Source: Pachysolen tannophilus NRRL Y-2460
Taxonomy: Eukaryota; Ascomycota; Pichiomycetes; Alaninales; Pachysolenaceae
Assembly: GCA_001661245.1 (NCBI GenBank)
Contig: KV454011.1
Location: 1,452,724 to 1,516,723, forward strand
Length of the DNA: 64,000 bases
Direction: 5' to 3'
Notes under the pieces: model-generated
The model's database searches: none
The model's input: only the letters and a program-made list of their open reading frames with translations
What the model was told of the DNA's origin: nothing
Translations under genes and position numbers: made by a program
Shown: positions 10,482 through 20,927 of the stretch, piece after piece
How positions within the stretch are numbered: position 1 is the stretch's first letter
Layout of the letters: each line of letters starts with the position of its first letter

Positions 10482-11972
10482 ATGTTGAGAACGTCTGTAT
10501 TACCTCGTCAAATTGTCAAGAATTTCAATTTCAAGACTCAGATCAGATCATTGGCTGATGCTGCTAATAAGAAGCATGATGTGGTTATCATTGGTGGTGG
10601 TCCAGGTGGTTATGTTGCCGCCATCAAGGCTGCGCAATTAGGATTCGATACTGCTTGTATTGAAAAAAGAGGTGCCTTGGGTGGTACTTGTTTAAACGTT
10701 GGATGTATTCCTTCAAAGGCTTTGTTGAACAATTCCCACTTGTATCATCAAATCTTACATGATTCAAAATCAAGAGGTATTGATGTTGGTGATGTATCTT
10801 TAAACATTGCAAATTTCATGAAGGCAAAGGAAACTTCTGTTAAACAATTGACTAGTGGTGTTGAGATGTTATTCAAGAAGAATGGTGTCAAGTACTACAA
10901 AGGATCTGGTTCTTTTGTTGATGAACATAACATTAAGATTGACCCAATTGAAGGTGGTGAAGAGGCCACTGTTACAGCTGACAAAATCATCATTGCTACA
11001 GGTTCTGAAGTTACTCCATTCCCAGGTATTACAATTGATGAAGAAAGAATTGTTTCTTCAACTGGTGCTTTATCTTTAAAAGAAGTTCCAAAAAGACTTG
11101 TAATCATTGGTGGTGGTATCATTGGTTTAGAAATGGGTTCAGTTTGGTCTAGGTTAGGTTCCGAAGTCACTGTTATTGAATTCCAAAATTCAATTGGTGC
11201 TTCAATGGATGGTGAAATTGCCAAGACAACACAAAAATTGTTATCAAAACAAGGTTTGAAGTTTAACTTGGGTTCAAAAGTTACTAAAGGTGTTAGAGAA
11301 GGTGATGTTGTTAAAATTGCTTATGAAAATGTTAAAACTGGTGAAGCTTCAGAAATTGAAGCAGATGTCTTATTAGTCGCAGTTGGTCGTAGACCATATA
11401 CTGAAGGTTTAGGTCTTGAAAAATTGGAATTGGATGTTGATAAGAAAGGTAGAATAGTTATTGATTCTGAATTTAAAACAAAATTCCCACATATTAGAGT
11501 CATTGGTGATGTTACTTTTGGTCCTATGTTGGCTCATAAAGCTGAAGAAGAAGGTATTGCTGTTGCCGAATATTTTAAGAATGGCCATGGCCATGTTAAC
11601 TACGGTAACATTCCAGCAGTTATGTATTCTCATCCAGAAGTTGCTTGGGTTGGTCAAAATGAAGAAGAATTAAAAGCTGCTGGTATCAAATATAAAATTG
11701 GTAAATTCCCATTCATTGCTAATTCAAGAGCTAAGACCAATCAAGACACCGATGGATTTGTTAAATTTATTGCTGATGCTCAAACCCAAAGAGTCTTGGG
11801 TGTTCATATAATTGGTCCAAATGCTGGTGAAATGATTGCAGAAGCTGGTTTAGCACTTGAATATGGTGCTTCTACAGAAGATATAGGCAGAGTTTGCCAT
11901 GCTCATCCTACATTGTCTGAAGCTTTCAAAGAAGCTGCCTTGTCTACTTTTGGTAAACCAATCAATTTTTAA
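10482..11972 (+). CDS. LPD1: Dihydrolipoamide dehydrogenase (E3), mitochondrial
   Basis: FAD enzyme that reoxidises lipoyl groups of the pyruvate, 2-oxoglutarate and branched-chain complexes and of glycine decarboxylase, in the matrix. The ATG at 10482 gives 496 residues with a presequence ([17 protein letters not shown]). Next come the FAD-binding [19 protein letters not shown], the redox-active disulfide motif [16 protein letters not shown] (cysteines near residues 69 and 74), the NAD-binding [16 protein letters not shown], and the catalytic His/Glu motif [15 protein letters not shown] near the C-terminus. All key residues are intact. No CTG codon was seen in frame. Confidence 0.97.
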   Translation: MLRTSVLPRQIVKNFNFKTQIRSLADAANKKHDVVIIGGGPGGYVAAIKAAQLGFDTACIEKRGALGGTCLNVGCIPSKALLNNSHLYHQILHDSKSRGIDVGDVSLNIANFMKAKETSVKQLTSGVEMLFKKNGVKYYKGSGSFVDEHNIKIDPIEGGEEATVTADKIIIATGSEVTPFPGITIDEERIVSSTGALSLKEVPKRLVIIGGGIIGLEMGSVWSRLGSEVTVIEFQNSIGASMDGEIAKTTQKLLSKQGLKFNLGSKVTKGVREGDVVKIAYENVKTGEASEIEADVLLVAVGRRPYTEGLGLEKLELDVDKKGRIVIDSEFKTKFPHIRVIGDVTFGPMLAHKAEEEGIAVAEYFKNGHGHVNYGNIPAVMYSHPEVAWVGQNEEELKAAGIKYKIGKFPFIANSRAKTNQDTDGFVKFIADAQTQRVLGVHIIGPNAGEMIAEAGLALEYGASTEDIGRVCHAHPTLSEAFKEAALSTFGKPINF

Positions 11973-12451
11973 ATAAACTTAAATAAGAGTAGAAGAAAAG
12001 AATCATCAGTGGTGAATAATAAAAAACGAAAAAAAGTTTATTAATAAAATGAATATAACTCACATTGTTGAGATGAAAAAAAAAAAAAAAGGGTTATTAA
12101 AAAAAAAAAAAAAAAAGAGACTTTTAGTTTAGAGAATAAATGAATAAAGTTTTTGAAGTTTTCTTTTCTTTCATCTTCTTTTTCTTTTTTATTTTTTTTT
12201 TTTTTCATAACTAAGTAGTTTTTTTGTCTCCCCTATTTTTTTTTTTTAACTGGTTTCCATTATTTATTTAATCTCTTTTTTCTTTTTTTTCTAACTATTT
12301 TTTATCGTTTATATATAAATTCAAATTTTTACATATTATAATAATAGATTCATATAAAAATAGTAATGTAGAGAGAGAAAAAGAAGTTGTGTATAAAATA
12401 GATACAAAAAGAAGCAAAGAAAAAAAAAAAAAAAAAAAATTTTTTTATGAA
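11973..12451. other. Intergenic LPD1-tRNA, homopolymer-rich
   Basis: 479 bp of A and T runs holding the LPD1 3' region. At the right end, A-runs on the plus strand (12421-12439) act as the pol III T-tract terminator of the minus-strand tRNA. Confidence 0.5.
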
Positions 12452-12525
12452 TGGTCCCTAGCAGGATCGAACTGCTGATCTCCGCGTTATTAGCACGGCG
12501 CCTTAACCAACTGGGCCAAGGGACC
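12452..12525 (-). tRNA. tI(AAU): tRNA-Ile (anticodon AAT)
   Basis: The 74-nt reverse complement begins GGTCCCTTGGCCCAGTTGG and ends GATCCTGCTAGGGACCA. The 7-bp acceptor stem GGTCCCT/AGGGACC pairs fully. The anticodon loop CTAATAA (12493-12487) reads AAT, decoded as IAU after deamination. The A-box region (TGGCCCAGTTGG) and B-box (AGTTCGATCC) are present and no intron is seen. The sequence is nearly the same as the S. cerevisiae tRNA-Ile(AAU) I remember. A long T tract follows on the minus strand (12439-12421). Confidence 0.97.
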
Positions 12526-12762
12526 TTTCCATGTATTGGGAGAAGCAGTTTGGCCGTACTTACTGAAAAACCACCTTCCACAACTACTTTATTTAATTTA
12601 ATTTTATTTCATTACTACAGGAGTTGGTTGATATATTTAATTGGATTTAAAAATAAATATTATATTGTATGATTTTTCTTTTTATATATATATAAATAAA
12701 CAAATATTTCACTTCACTTCATATCTTCTTTCCTTAAATTAGGTGGGATTTTTTTTTTTTAT

Positions 12763-13430
12763 TTAAATGAAGAAAGTGTAGTAAGTACCAAAAAGAGCAG
12801 TAGTAGCCAAGACTGCGTAACCAGTTCTGTAAACACCTTTTATAGTCAATTCTTTAGCTAAATCCCAAACTAAATGTCTAATACCATTAGCAAAATGATA
12901 TACAAATGGGTAAGCCATAGCAGCTTTAGTACCATATTTAAACCATTCTGGTAATGAGGAATAAAATTCAAAAATTGCATTAGAATCAATAGGAAGACCC
13001 AAGACTGAGAATAAAGCATAACCACAAGTTAAACCGTAAAATCCAACAGCCATATAGACACCAGTAATTCTATGGAATGAAGACATTATCCAAGTAAGTT
13101 GTGGTTGATATATGGTCAAATGTGGTGAAGTAGGTCTATTTTTACGTTGAGCAACTAAAATCTTTTGTTCTTCACTATCTGTGAAATGCATTGTTGATAA
13201 TGATCTCTTGGATAAAACTGAAAGTTTAGCAGATGTTGAAGAAACATCGGTAATTATTTGACGGTTAACAGCTAAAAATTAAAACAAAAAAAACTCAATG
13301 TTAGTATAAAGAAATTCTCCCTAAAAAAAAACCAGTCTATATCTAATAACCATACACCAATGTGATTATTCCTCCCATATTAATTATACTCACATCTTAC
13401 AAGACCTAAACCTAAACGCCGAGCAAACAT
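12763..13430 (-). CDS. SDH3: Succinate dehydrogenase membrane anchor (cytochrome b subunit), two exons
   Basis: Inner-membrane anchor of complex II that binds ubiquinone and haem. Exon 1 (13430-13394) encodes MFARRLGLGLVR. Exon 2 (13271-12763) continues SVNRQIITDVSS and carries the mature protein, 181 residues in all. The Sdh_cyt signature is clear: RPTSPHLTIYQPQLTW, SSFHRITGVYM, then YHFANGIRHLVWD with the haem-ligand histidine. Three transmembrane helices follow the usual spacing. Without exon 1 the protein would lack its presequence, so the spliced model is preferred. A CCAAT box (13713-13717) lies 283 bp upstream, as expected for a HAP-regulated respiratory gene. Confidence 0.93.
13272..13393 (-). 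other. Intron in SDH3
   Basis: 122 nt. Donor GTGAGT, perfect branch site TACTAAC, acceptor TTTTTAG, phase 1. A competing GTAAGA seven bases upstream would put exon 2 out of frame. Confidence 0.9.
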
Positions 13431-13712
13431 TTTTCTATCTCTTTAAGATAATTCTTTTGTTTTTTTATTATCAATACTATATTAGTATAATAATATTATT
13501 ATATTATAGATTAAATAAAATAAATAAAAAATAAATATAAACTATCAATTATTAATGTAAAGACTTTTTTAATTCCTTCCTTCCTTTCTTCCCTTATTAT
13601 TCCTCCTCCGCAAGTGACCCAAAAAAAAAATTAAAAAAAAAAAAAAAAAAAATCAAACAAGCAGTCGTGAAGCTCATATCAATAACATATCGGATGCGAA
13701 TTCTAATTGTAA

Positions 13713-13717
13713 CCAAT
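13713..13717 (+). promoter_or_regulatory. CCAAT box upstream of SDH3
   Basis: AACCAATAG, 283 bp before the SDH3 start. A HAP-complex site is expected for complex II genes, but the call rests on the pentamer and context alone. Confidence 0.4.
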
Positions 13718-14424
13718 AGAATTTGGAAAAATTAAAATCATTTTTTTTTTCAAACGCAAGACCGTCAAATGTCGGGTCACTAAGTGAACCCATTCAATCA
13801 ATTATCGAGGGCTTTTTTTAATTTTGTTTTTGTTGCATGTTTTGGCTTAAAGTGCACTACTTATTATATACCATTTTGTGCAGAGAAGGCCCAAAAAAAG
13901 GAAAAGGAAAAAGAAAAAGAAGTTGGTTTCGGTTATCTCGCCGCTCGCTTGAAGGTATGTTTGAGTCGACAAATACAAGAAAATTTGTAAAGTTTTAAAT
14001 TGATTTTTTTTAAAAAAGTATAAGGTATCAGTTGTCTATAGGAATATACAGACTATAATTATTCTTGTATTGGTACTTTTTTTCCTATAAAATTATCCAT
14101 GTTTTAAGTTATTTGGAATTAATTTCCGGTATTATAGTTGAGATCTCAAAAAGCAAAAAAAAGAAACTTGCAGCTAATATTTTGTACTACTGTCCTAGAA
14201 GAAGAGTGTATTATTGTTTGTATTTTACTATATTCAAATAGAATGTTAGTTGTTCAATTTTAGAGCAATTAATGGCAGATAGATGATCATCACGAAATAA
14301 TAGGCAAATAAATTAATTATATTGATTCAAAATATGTATGTATGAATTCTATTGTATTTATTTTGTAAGATTAAAGAGAGGTATTAAACAACAGAAATCG
14401 GGTACTAAGTTCTAGTGTGCGTTT

Positions 14425-14492
14425 ACGTTTACGTGCATTGGACTGGACTGGATTGAATTAGATTAGACCTTCTCAAAATCTCACGTAAACGT
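14425..14492. repeat. Perfect 11-bp inverted repeat
   Basis: ACGTTTACGTG (14425-14435) and CACGTAAACGT (14482-14492) are exact reverse complements with 46 bp between. Each arm contains a GTTTAC/GTAAAC core and ACGTG. It could be a paired factor site; function unknown. Confidence 0.6.
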
Positions 14493-14898
14493 CTTTCTTT
14501 ATTATTACTATATTAAACCTGATTTTATTACTTTTCTAATAGTAGATTGTAAATAGAGGCTTTCAATTGATATTTGATATTAATAATAGTTAAATAGATA
14601 GATATATACTTGTTTTATTAAAGAACAAAAATAGCATTTTATCTATGAAATATAAAAATACATCTTTCAATGGCTTATATGAAATGGGTTGATCTAAATC
14701 TTCTTCTTCTCTATTCTCTATTCTCTGCTCTTGTATCTTTGTCAAAATAGATGATGTTATCTTCCTTTTTTGCTTTTCTTTTTTCTTTTAATTTTTATTT
14801 TTTTTCCCCTTTATATATTACAAAATTGATTAAATTCTATTTTTACATAATATATTTATATATATTTATATATATATATAATATATATATATAACTAT

Positions 14899-15729
14899 AT
14901 GGATATAATGACATCGTTAAATACTTCGTTATCAATTAAGAAGTTGTCTTTAATAATAGACGAGACAAATGATTTAATTGATGAGAATATAAGGTTGAAA
15001 CAGTTGGATGGTAATAAAAATGAAATAATAACAAATTTGAATAATTTAAAAAACAATTTTGAAAAAATTGATTCAGAATTAATATATAATACTAATGATT
15101 TTTTAAAAAATAAAGAAATTTTAGAAGAAAGTTTACAAGATTATAATTCATTAATAGATTCTTTAATTGGATACAATTTTAAAATTGATGATTTAGAAAA
15201 ATTTAAAATTAAAAATTTAAAATGTATTTCAAATGAAATTGAAAATAGGAAAATTAAACCTGAAAAATCAGTAAGGTTTAAAGAAAATTTAATTGAACCA
15301 GAACATATAATTTCAAATAATTTTACTCCATATAAAGATCTGATAGGACCGTCTAATGAAGAAACTCTTTTCCCAACTTCTCAATCTTTTGAAAATTCTT
15401 CATCAGATCAAAGATCTGATTCGTCATTTGATAATAGACAACTTTTTATAGATAATCAACAAGAACTTTTACAACAAGATTCTATGTTAGAATCATTATC
15501 TGGATCAGTAAGAAATCAAAGAGATATGGGAATAGCTATAAATGATGAACTTGATGATCATTTATTTATTTTACATGATTTAGAAAGAATGATTGATGGT
15601 ACAGGGGATAAATTAAATAAAGGAAGGAAAAAATTAAATAAATTTAATGAAAAAATTAAAGAAAATGGACGATGGGTTACTATACTTGTCTTGTTTTTAA
15701 TCTTAATTATGTTATTGGTTTTATTATGA
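14899..15729 (+). CDS. SYN8: Endosomal Qc-SNARE, Syn8 (syntaxin-8) family
   Basis: Tail-anchored SNARE for endosomal or vacuolar fusion. The 276 residues have helical N-terminal segments (1-110), a polar linker, a SNARE motif (about 197-250, QQDSMLESLSGSVRNQ onward) and a C-terminal anchor (WVTILVLFLILIMLLVLL, about 258-276). The motif aligns without gaps to syntaxin-8 (ELDxxxxILHDLERMI against ELDEQNEIIDDL). The central zero-layer position, normally Gln, reads His (H221, CAT at 15559-15561). The first ATG is used; a second in-frame ATG three codons on gives nearly the same product. It is convergent with DPH1, 104 bp apart. Confidence 0.8.
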   Translation: MDIMTSLNTSLSIKKLSLIIDETNDLIDENIRLKQLDGNKNEIITNLNNLKNNFEKIDSELIYNTNDFLKNKEILEESLQDYNSLIDSLIGYNFKIDDLEKFKIKNLKCISNEIENRKIKPEKSVRFKENLIEPEHIISNNFTPYKDLIGPSNEETLFPTSQSFENSSSDQRSDSSFDNRQLFIDNQQELLQQDSMLESLSGSVRNQRDMGIAINDELDDHLFILHDLERMIDGTGDKLNKGRKKLNKFNEKIKENGRWVTILVLFLILIMLLVLL

Positions 15730-15833
15730 TTTTTATTAGCATGAATTTAATTTTGAATGTTTTACATCTACAATTATAAAAATCACTTTAATTTTAATAA
15801 TAATAATAATAATAAATAAATAATTAAATTAAT

Positions 15834-17171
15834 TTAAATGACATTTTCATGATGAGGAATTTTCCCTCTACCATACCCTTCTTTAGAATAATAATCCATT
15901 GGATAATATTTTTCATTCCACATTGTATCAGCATCTAACATAACCATTGCCTCGTATGGTGTTAATAATGGTTTATTAAAAGCATACCCCCAATCAATAG
16001 ATAATCTTGGACATGCAACTTGTACAAAAGCATCAATATCATCAAACATTGCCAATTTTTGTGGGAAAATTTCAGATAAAATAATCTTAACAACAATTTT
16101 ACCATTTGCAATTAATTTAGTTTCTAAATTTTCCAATGTTGTTGGTGAACCTTGTCTTCCTAAAGCTCCCAATATTAATCCAATTTTTTCCCCTTTTGAA
16201 GCAACTCTTATTGCATCTTCTCTAACGTCAACCATCTGTTTTTGATCATAATATTCTTTTGAAAACTTTCTAGAATATGGATCATACTGGAAAGCAGGTA
16301 TCTCTGGGTTATGAATCATTGCACTTTCTAAATGGAATCGTCCATCACCAACATAAACCATAGCATCTATTTGATTTTTATCCAATCTTTGTGAAGTACA
16401 ACCTAAAACTTCACCTTTTGAAAGTGGCATCACTTGTGGAGTAATAACGTATATTAATTTCTCGTCATTTTCTGGATTTTCCAATTTCCTCTTCATACTA
16501 TGTATTGTCGGATTAAATTGAATTGTACCAAATACTGCCAACTTGGTTCCATGATCAAAATTTCTTCTTATAGTCTTAACTAGATGTGATTCATCAATAT
16601 TTATAGTTACAAACACATATAGTACTTTAATCAATGTGATATCGATCGGTACTAAGCAAGAATGAGCATAATGTACAATAAAGTCACAATCTAATGATCT
16701 AGCAGTGTAATCATCAATACAACAGGCTCCATATGACACATCTCCCATAACTATAGTTTCACATTGACAAAATTGTTCGATAATATCACTAATAATTAAA
16801 GAATACATTAATAAACCTTCTGGCATTTGTAATGCAACTCTTTTAGCATTCTGTTTTTTAATATTCCATATTGTCTTGTGGATTTCAAAATTATAATTTG
16901 AAGGTAATAAAGCTATAGCTGCACTAAGCTCTTTATCCTCCAATATTTCTTTTGGAATTTGATTGATGACTCGGCCAATATGCCTCGACCTTGATTTTTT
17001 CACCAATGATACATCATTATTGCTATGTGATCCATTATTATCATTACTATCATTACTACCATCATTATTCTTATTACTTGCTAACGAGCTCTTTCCTACG
17101 AATCTGCTTCTCTTTCCAGCTCCATTTTCGGGATTAGTTTTCCCCGAAGCTTCAACTTCATCTATAGACAT
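15834..17171 (-). CDS. DPH1: Diphthamide synthase subunit Dph1
   Basis: Radical-SAM-like iron-sulfur enzyme that, with Dph2, transfers the 3-amino-3-carboxypropyl group to the target histidine of EF2, the first step of diphthamide synthesis in the cytosol. 445 residues from ATG 17171; the GTG just before is not used. A low-complexity Asn/Ser segment (about 30-60) is followed by NQIPKEIL and LPSNYNFEIHKTIW, typical of Dph1. The three cluster cysteines are in MGDVSYGACCIDDYTA, YAHSCLVPID and VACPRLSIDWGYAF. It shares a 214-bp divergent promoter with SHQ1. Confidence 0.95.
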   Translation of the reverse strand: MSIDEVEASGKTNPENGAGKRSRFVGKSSLASNKNNDGSNDSNDNNGSHSNNDVSLVKKSRSRHIGRVINQIPKEILEDKELSAAIALLPSNYNFEIHKTIWNIKKQNAKRVALQMPEGLLMYSLIISDIIEQFCQCETIVMGDVSYGACCIDDYTARSLDCDFIVHYAHSCLVPIDITLIKVLYVFVTINIDESHLVKTIRRNFDHGTKLAVFGTIQFNPTIHSMKRKLENPENDEKLIYVITPQVMPLSKGEVLGCTSQRLDKNQIDAMVYVGDGRFHLESAMIHNPEIPAFQYDPYSRKFSKEYYDQKQMVDVREDAIRVASKGEKIGLILGALGRQGSPTTLENLETKLIANGKIVVKIILSEIFPQKLAMFDDIDAFVQVACPRLSIDWGYAFNKPLLTPYEAMVMLDADTMWNEKYYPMDYYSKEGYGRGKIPHHENVI

Positions 17172-17286
17172 CACTATACTGACAGCTAACCTAAGAGATA
17201 TCTTGTCGTCGTTATATATGATTATTAATCTTTAATTATTCTATTACAAAGTGAAATAAAAAAAAAAAAGAAAAAAAAAAAAAATT

Positions 17287-17340
17287 TGAAAAATTTTATT
17301 TTAAATTTAATTTCAAATTTTTTAATTTTGAGCTCATCTC
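17287..17340 (+). promoter_or_regulatory. RRPE- and PAC-like elements between DPH1 and SHQ1
   Basis: TGAAAAATTTT (17287-17297) matches the rRNA-processing element. CTCATCTC (17333-17340) matches the reverse of the PAC core GAGATGAG. The pairing is typical of ribosome-biogenesis promoters and fits SHQ1. Confidence 0.5.
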
Positions 17341-17385
17341 TTCTATTTAAAATACTTGAATAAAAGAAGAATTAAAATCTGTAAC

Positions 17386-19029
17386 ATGATTACTCCTTTC
17401 TTCACCATTACACAGGATGATGAATATATATTTATTGCTATCAAGATTTCTCATGTGAGGTTCAATTCTGCGAATGTGGAGATGATAGTTGATGACAACT
17501 TGTTTATCTTTTCATTATCTCCGTACTATTTAAGGTTGAGGTTTCCTAGTTTGCTAGTAGATGATGATGAAAGATCTTTTGCTAAGTTTAATTCACAAAA
17601 TGAAACGATAGATATTAGAATTCCGAAATTAAATAAAGGGGAGTTTTTTGAAGATTTGGATTTGACAACTACGTTACTAGCTAGGAGTAATGAGCAACAG
17701 CAGCAGAAAGAAGAAATAGTGCCCAAAATTAATGATAATGGTTTATTGAAAGAAATCAACAGTAGAAATTTGTCAAATGAAACGCCTAACTTGCAAGTGA
17801 AGACTCCACAGATAGCTAATTTTCAGAGTAACTTGGGTTCGACTAAAAAAACTACGGGACCTTTATTCCAAGAAATTGATATTGAAGAAAAAATTGCTAA
17901 TGCTGGACGAGAAACCGATATTGCCAATGCCGAAGGATTTGGTTGGGAAATTGAACAAAAGATGCCAAATTTAGAAGATTCACAAAAAATTGATGCTCTG
18001 GATTTAGATCCTTTAATTTCGAAAAAAGTGAAATATGGTTTCAATAATCAATATGATTCGATGATGGAGTTTTCTATTGCTAATGGTAATGATATTAACG
18101 AGTTATCGGATCCTGATCACACGTCAGCAGATGACAGGATAATGGAAAGATTGATTAAGGAAAACATAAAGTTTGATCCAGAATACTATGCAGCCGACTA
18201 TATCATGGAGAAATATCCAGCAGAAGATGATGATAAAAGATTTAAAGATTTAATAAATTGGAAAAATCCAATTACTTTAATTTTTTTAAAATTTTACAAG
18301 CAAAAGCAACAACAACAAAAGGACATTATTACTGAAAATTTCCCACCTATAGAATTTACAAAAGATGAACAAGAACAAATGTTACAACTTCCAAAAAAAT
18401 CTTACCTTGTTGAAGAAAAAAAACCTTTATATACAACCATTATATCTTTATTATTTAGTTACTGTTTTGATCTTAGAGAAAATGAAGGAGATCATAATAT
18501 TGAAAGTGCATGGACAATAGGGAAATTAACACCTCAAATTTCATTTTTGGATACACAGATTATTTCTTCATCTCAACAAGAAGATTTATTAAGAGCCACT
18601 GTTATAACTTTGACAAGACGAGCTCTTTCATATCCTTTACATAGAAATTATAATTTAATATTAAAGACTTGGGATGACGTTTATTATCAATTGAGAAGTG
18701 GTAAAAGATATATTTTAAGAAATCTTTTAGCTATAAGAGAATTGTTTCGTTTCCATGATATTTATTATATATATTGCAAGATTTTATTAGATGATTTATG
18801 TTCATGGTTTATCAGTGATGTTGGTGAAGGTACATTAAGGTCAATAGCTCATGATTTGAGGAAAATTGTTAATGAACTACAAAAGAAAGATATAACATAT
18901 GAGAAAGTTTTAGGAGAAACAAAACAAGAAGAGGATAACGATGAAGATATGAAAGTTTTAAGCTTACTTGATATTGAACTTATGGCTCAAGAAATGTATG
19001 ATCAACAAGTTCTGGAAGGAAATATTTAA
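17386..19029 (+). CDS. SHQ1: Box H/ACA snoRNP assembly chaperone Shq1
   Basis: Chaperone that holds the pseudouridine synthase Cbf5 before H/ACA snoRNP assembly, in nucleus and cytoplasm. I chose ATG 17386 (547 residues; MITPFFTITQDDEYIFIAI) because Shq1 proteins begin with this M-x-TPxFxIxQD CS domain; the frame opens ten codons earlier. CS domain about 1-85, a Gln/Glu-rich linker, then the helical Shq1 domain (about 210-520) with KYGFNNQYDSMMEFSIAN, YPLHRNYNLILKTWDDVY and RFHDIYYIYCKILLDDLCSWF. Its 3' end faces CYT1 across 751 bp. Confidence 0.93.
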   Translation: MITPFFTITQDDEYIFIAIKISHVRFNSANVEMIVDDNLFIFSLSPYYLRLRFPSLLVDDDERSFAKFNSQNETIDIRIPKLNKGEFFEDLDLTTTLLARSNEQQQQKEEIVPKINDNGLLKEINSRNLSNETPNLQVKTPQIANFQSNLGSTKKTTGPLFQEIDIEEKIANAGRETDIANAEGFGWEIEQKMPNLEDSQKIDALDLDPLISKKVKYGFNNQYDSMMEFSIANGNDINELSDPDHTSADDRIMERLIKENIKFDPEYYAADYIMEKYPAEDDDKRFKDLINWKNPITLIFLKFYKQKQQQQKDIITENFPPIEFTKDEQEQMLQLPKKSYLVEEKKPLYTTIISLLFSYCFDLRENEGDHNIESAWTIGKLTPQISFLDTQIISSSQQEDLLRATVITLTRRALSYPLHRNYNLILKTWDDVYYQLRSGKRYILRNLLAIRELFRFHDIYYIYCKILLDDLCSWFISDVGEGTLRSIAHDLRKIVNELQKKDITYEKVLGETKQEEDNDEDMKVLSLLDIELMAQEMYDQQVLEGNI

Positions 19030-19780
19030 GATTTTTTTTTTTTTTTTTTTTGCTCATTCTCTTCTTCCGCAGTCTAAGTGTAGTAGTTAATATAGTAAAA
19101 TTATAATATTATATATTATAGATGTATCAATAACATGTTTATTCCTTTTTGCACAAAATAAATAAAAGATGAAGATCAAGAAGAAAAAAAAAAAAAACAA
19201 AAAAGAAAGAAAGAAAAGAAAAGAAAAGAAAAGAAAAGACAAATAGAAAAAAAAAAATTAAAACAAAAATAATAATATATAAATCTAAATCAAAAGAAAG
19301 TCAAATTAAATAATAATAGGAATAAAAAATATATATATAAGGTAAATGCTAATATTATCATGATTCAAATAATAACTTAAATAATATCTTTTCTTTTTTG
19401 CATTAATTTCTCTTTTTGAAAAAGTTACAATCATTAACAATAAAACATTGGACTAAATGAAACCAAAAAAAAAAAAAAAAAAAATATTATATTATTTTAT
19501 TTTATTTGATTGATTGATTTATTCTCTCTTTTTTCTTTTCTTTTCTCTTTTCTTTATTTCTTTTTTAATTATTTTTATTTTCTTCTTTTTTTCCTTTTCT
19601 AGATTCTTTTTTTTTTTAAAACAAATTTTTATTTTTTTTTTTTTTATTTTTTTCCAAATTTTCTTTATGAATGTTCTTTGTATTTCATTTTCATTTTTCA
19701 TTTTTCATTTTATTTGCATTTTTTTTTAATATATCAATTGAAAGGGAAAGTGAATGGGTTGGAATTGGAAAAATGACTCT
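19030..19780. other. Intergenic SHQ1-CYT1 (convergent), low complexity
   Basis: 751 bp of poly-A, AAAAG repeats (about 19200-19245) and pyrimidine tracts (19515-19730). No gene-like frame; long frames here are products of homopolymers. It holds the 3' ends of both genes. Confidence 0.6.
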
Positions 19781-20927
19781 TTAATTTTTTGGAGGAGTAA
19801 AAGTAATCTTTCTATGCTTGAATGGAGCCCATTTGAATTTCTTAACCCAAACGGATAACAAGTATAAACCAGAGAGGACAATAATAGCTTTAATACCCAA
19901 TCTTTTTCTTTCATCATGTTCTGGTTCAGCAGCCCAATTCAAAAAAGTAACAACATCTTTAGCCATTTGGGAAGTAGTTGCTTCAGTACCATCTTCATAT
20001 TCGACTAAACCATCAAATAATACTCTACCCATAGCAATTGAACCACCTGGGAAGTAAGGGTTATAGTTACCACCTGGAGGAAGAACAACACCTGCTGGGG
20101 CTTCATCTGGGTAACCGGTTAACAAGGAAAAGATATAATCACAACCACCATGTCTTGCCTTAACAATTAAAGATAAATCTGGAGGTAAAGCACCTTGGTT
20201 AGCAGCTCTTGCAGCCTGTTCATTAGCATAAGGACCTGGAATATGATCAGCCAATTTTCCTGGTCTCTTTCTTGGATTACCTTGATCATCTGGTTCATCA
20301 TCATATTCAAATTCTTCACACATGGTTTTAACTTCTGTAGTTGAATGAGAAACACCAACTAAAGTTCTCCAAGCAACTCTATCTAAAGAATGACATGCAG
20401 CACAAACTTCTCTATAGACATGGAAACCTCTTCTAATCGAAGCATGGTCAAAAGAATCAAACATCCCATTGTGTGGCCAAGTATATTCAGGTGGATGTAA
20501 ACCATGTTCTGCAGCAGTCATAGCTTCTGCAACTTGAGAATCTCTATACAAGACATATGAAGCAGTAAGTCCAGTAAGACCAACTGAACCAACAATAAAT
20601 CTTTTCAATAATGGAGACACTTCATTGGCTTGCTTTGTAGAAGTGGAAAATGCTCTCTGCAAAGAAAATAAATAAATAAAAAAAAAAGTTAGTATATATA
20701 ATATAAAATTTTTTTATTTTTATTTTATCACCATTATTATTTATTACACTATAGAATTCAAAGCGTCTCATCCATCTATTTTGAAATCATCAACACTTTT
20801 CCCACATAGTTAACCGAATCCTTTTATATTAAAATTAAAATAAATTCATAGGCGCTAATATCTATAGTTCTTATAAATTCTTATTTATACATACAGCACT
20901 CAATTTAGAACCAATTCTGCTAAACAT
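19781..20927 (-). CDS. CYT1: Cytochrome c1 of complex III, two exons
   Basis: Haem subunit of the cytochrome bc1 complex, passing electrons to cytochrome c. Exon 1 (20927-20895, MFSRIGSKLSA) plus exon 2 (20656-19781, from RAFSTSTKQANE) give 302 residues. There is a bipartite presequence (hydrophobic FIVGSVGLTGLTASYVL sorting segment), the haem-binding CAACH (VYREVCAACHSLDRV), the axial methionine in GGSIAMGRVLFDG, and the C-terminal membrane anchor IKAIIVLSGLYLLSVWVKKF followed by a basic tail. Exon 2 has no ATG at its beginning, so the spliced start is needed. CCAAT motifs upstream fit HAP control. Confidence 0.96.
20657..20894 (-). other. Intron in CYT1
   Basis: 238 nt. Consensus donor GTATGT, perfect branch TACTAAC, acceptor TTTGCAG, phase 0. 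Confidence 0.95.

Larger units (their letters stand above)
13431..14898. other. Intergenic SDH3-SYN8, long divergent region
   Basis: 1,468 bp, the longest gene-free stretch. It contains the SDH3 CCAAT box, a near-palindrome GGGTCACT/AAGTGAACCC (13774-13791), a perfect 11-bp inverted repeat (14425-14435 with 14482-14492), and an AT tract just before SYN8 (14850-14892). A plus frame at 13784-13990 begins at GTG, is Lys/Glu-rich, and is not supported. Confidence 0.5.

Noticed and set aside
13784-13990. Plus frame ending near a GTATGT donor (13952-13957)
   Set aside because: Begins at GTG, is Lys/Glu-rich from an AAAAGG run, and no branch site with an in-frame second exon was found.
19514-19729. 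Phe-rich plus frame between SHQ1 and CYT1
   Set aside because: Product of T-runs in a convergent 3' region.
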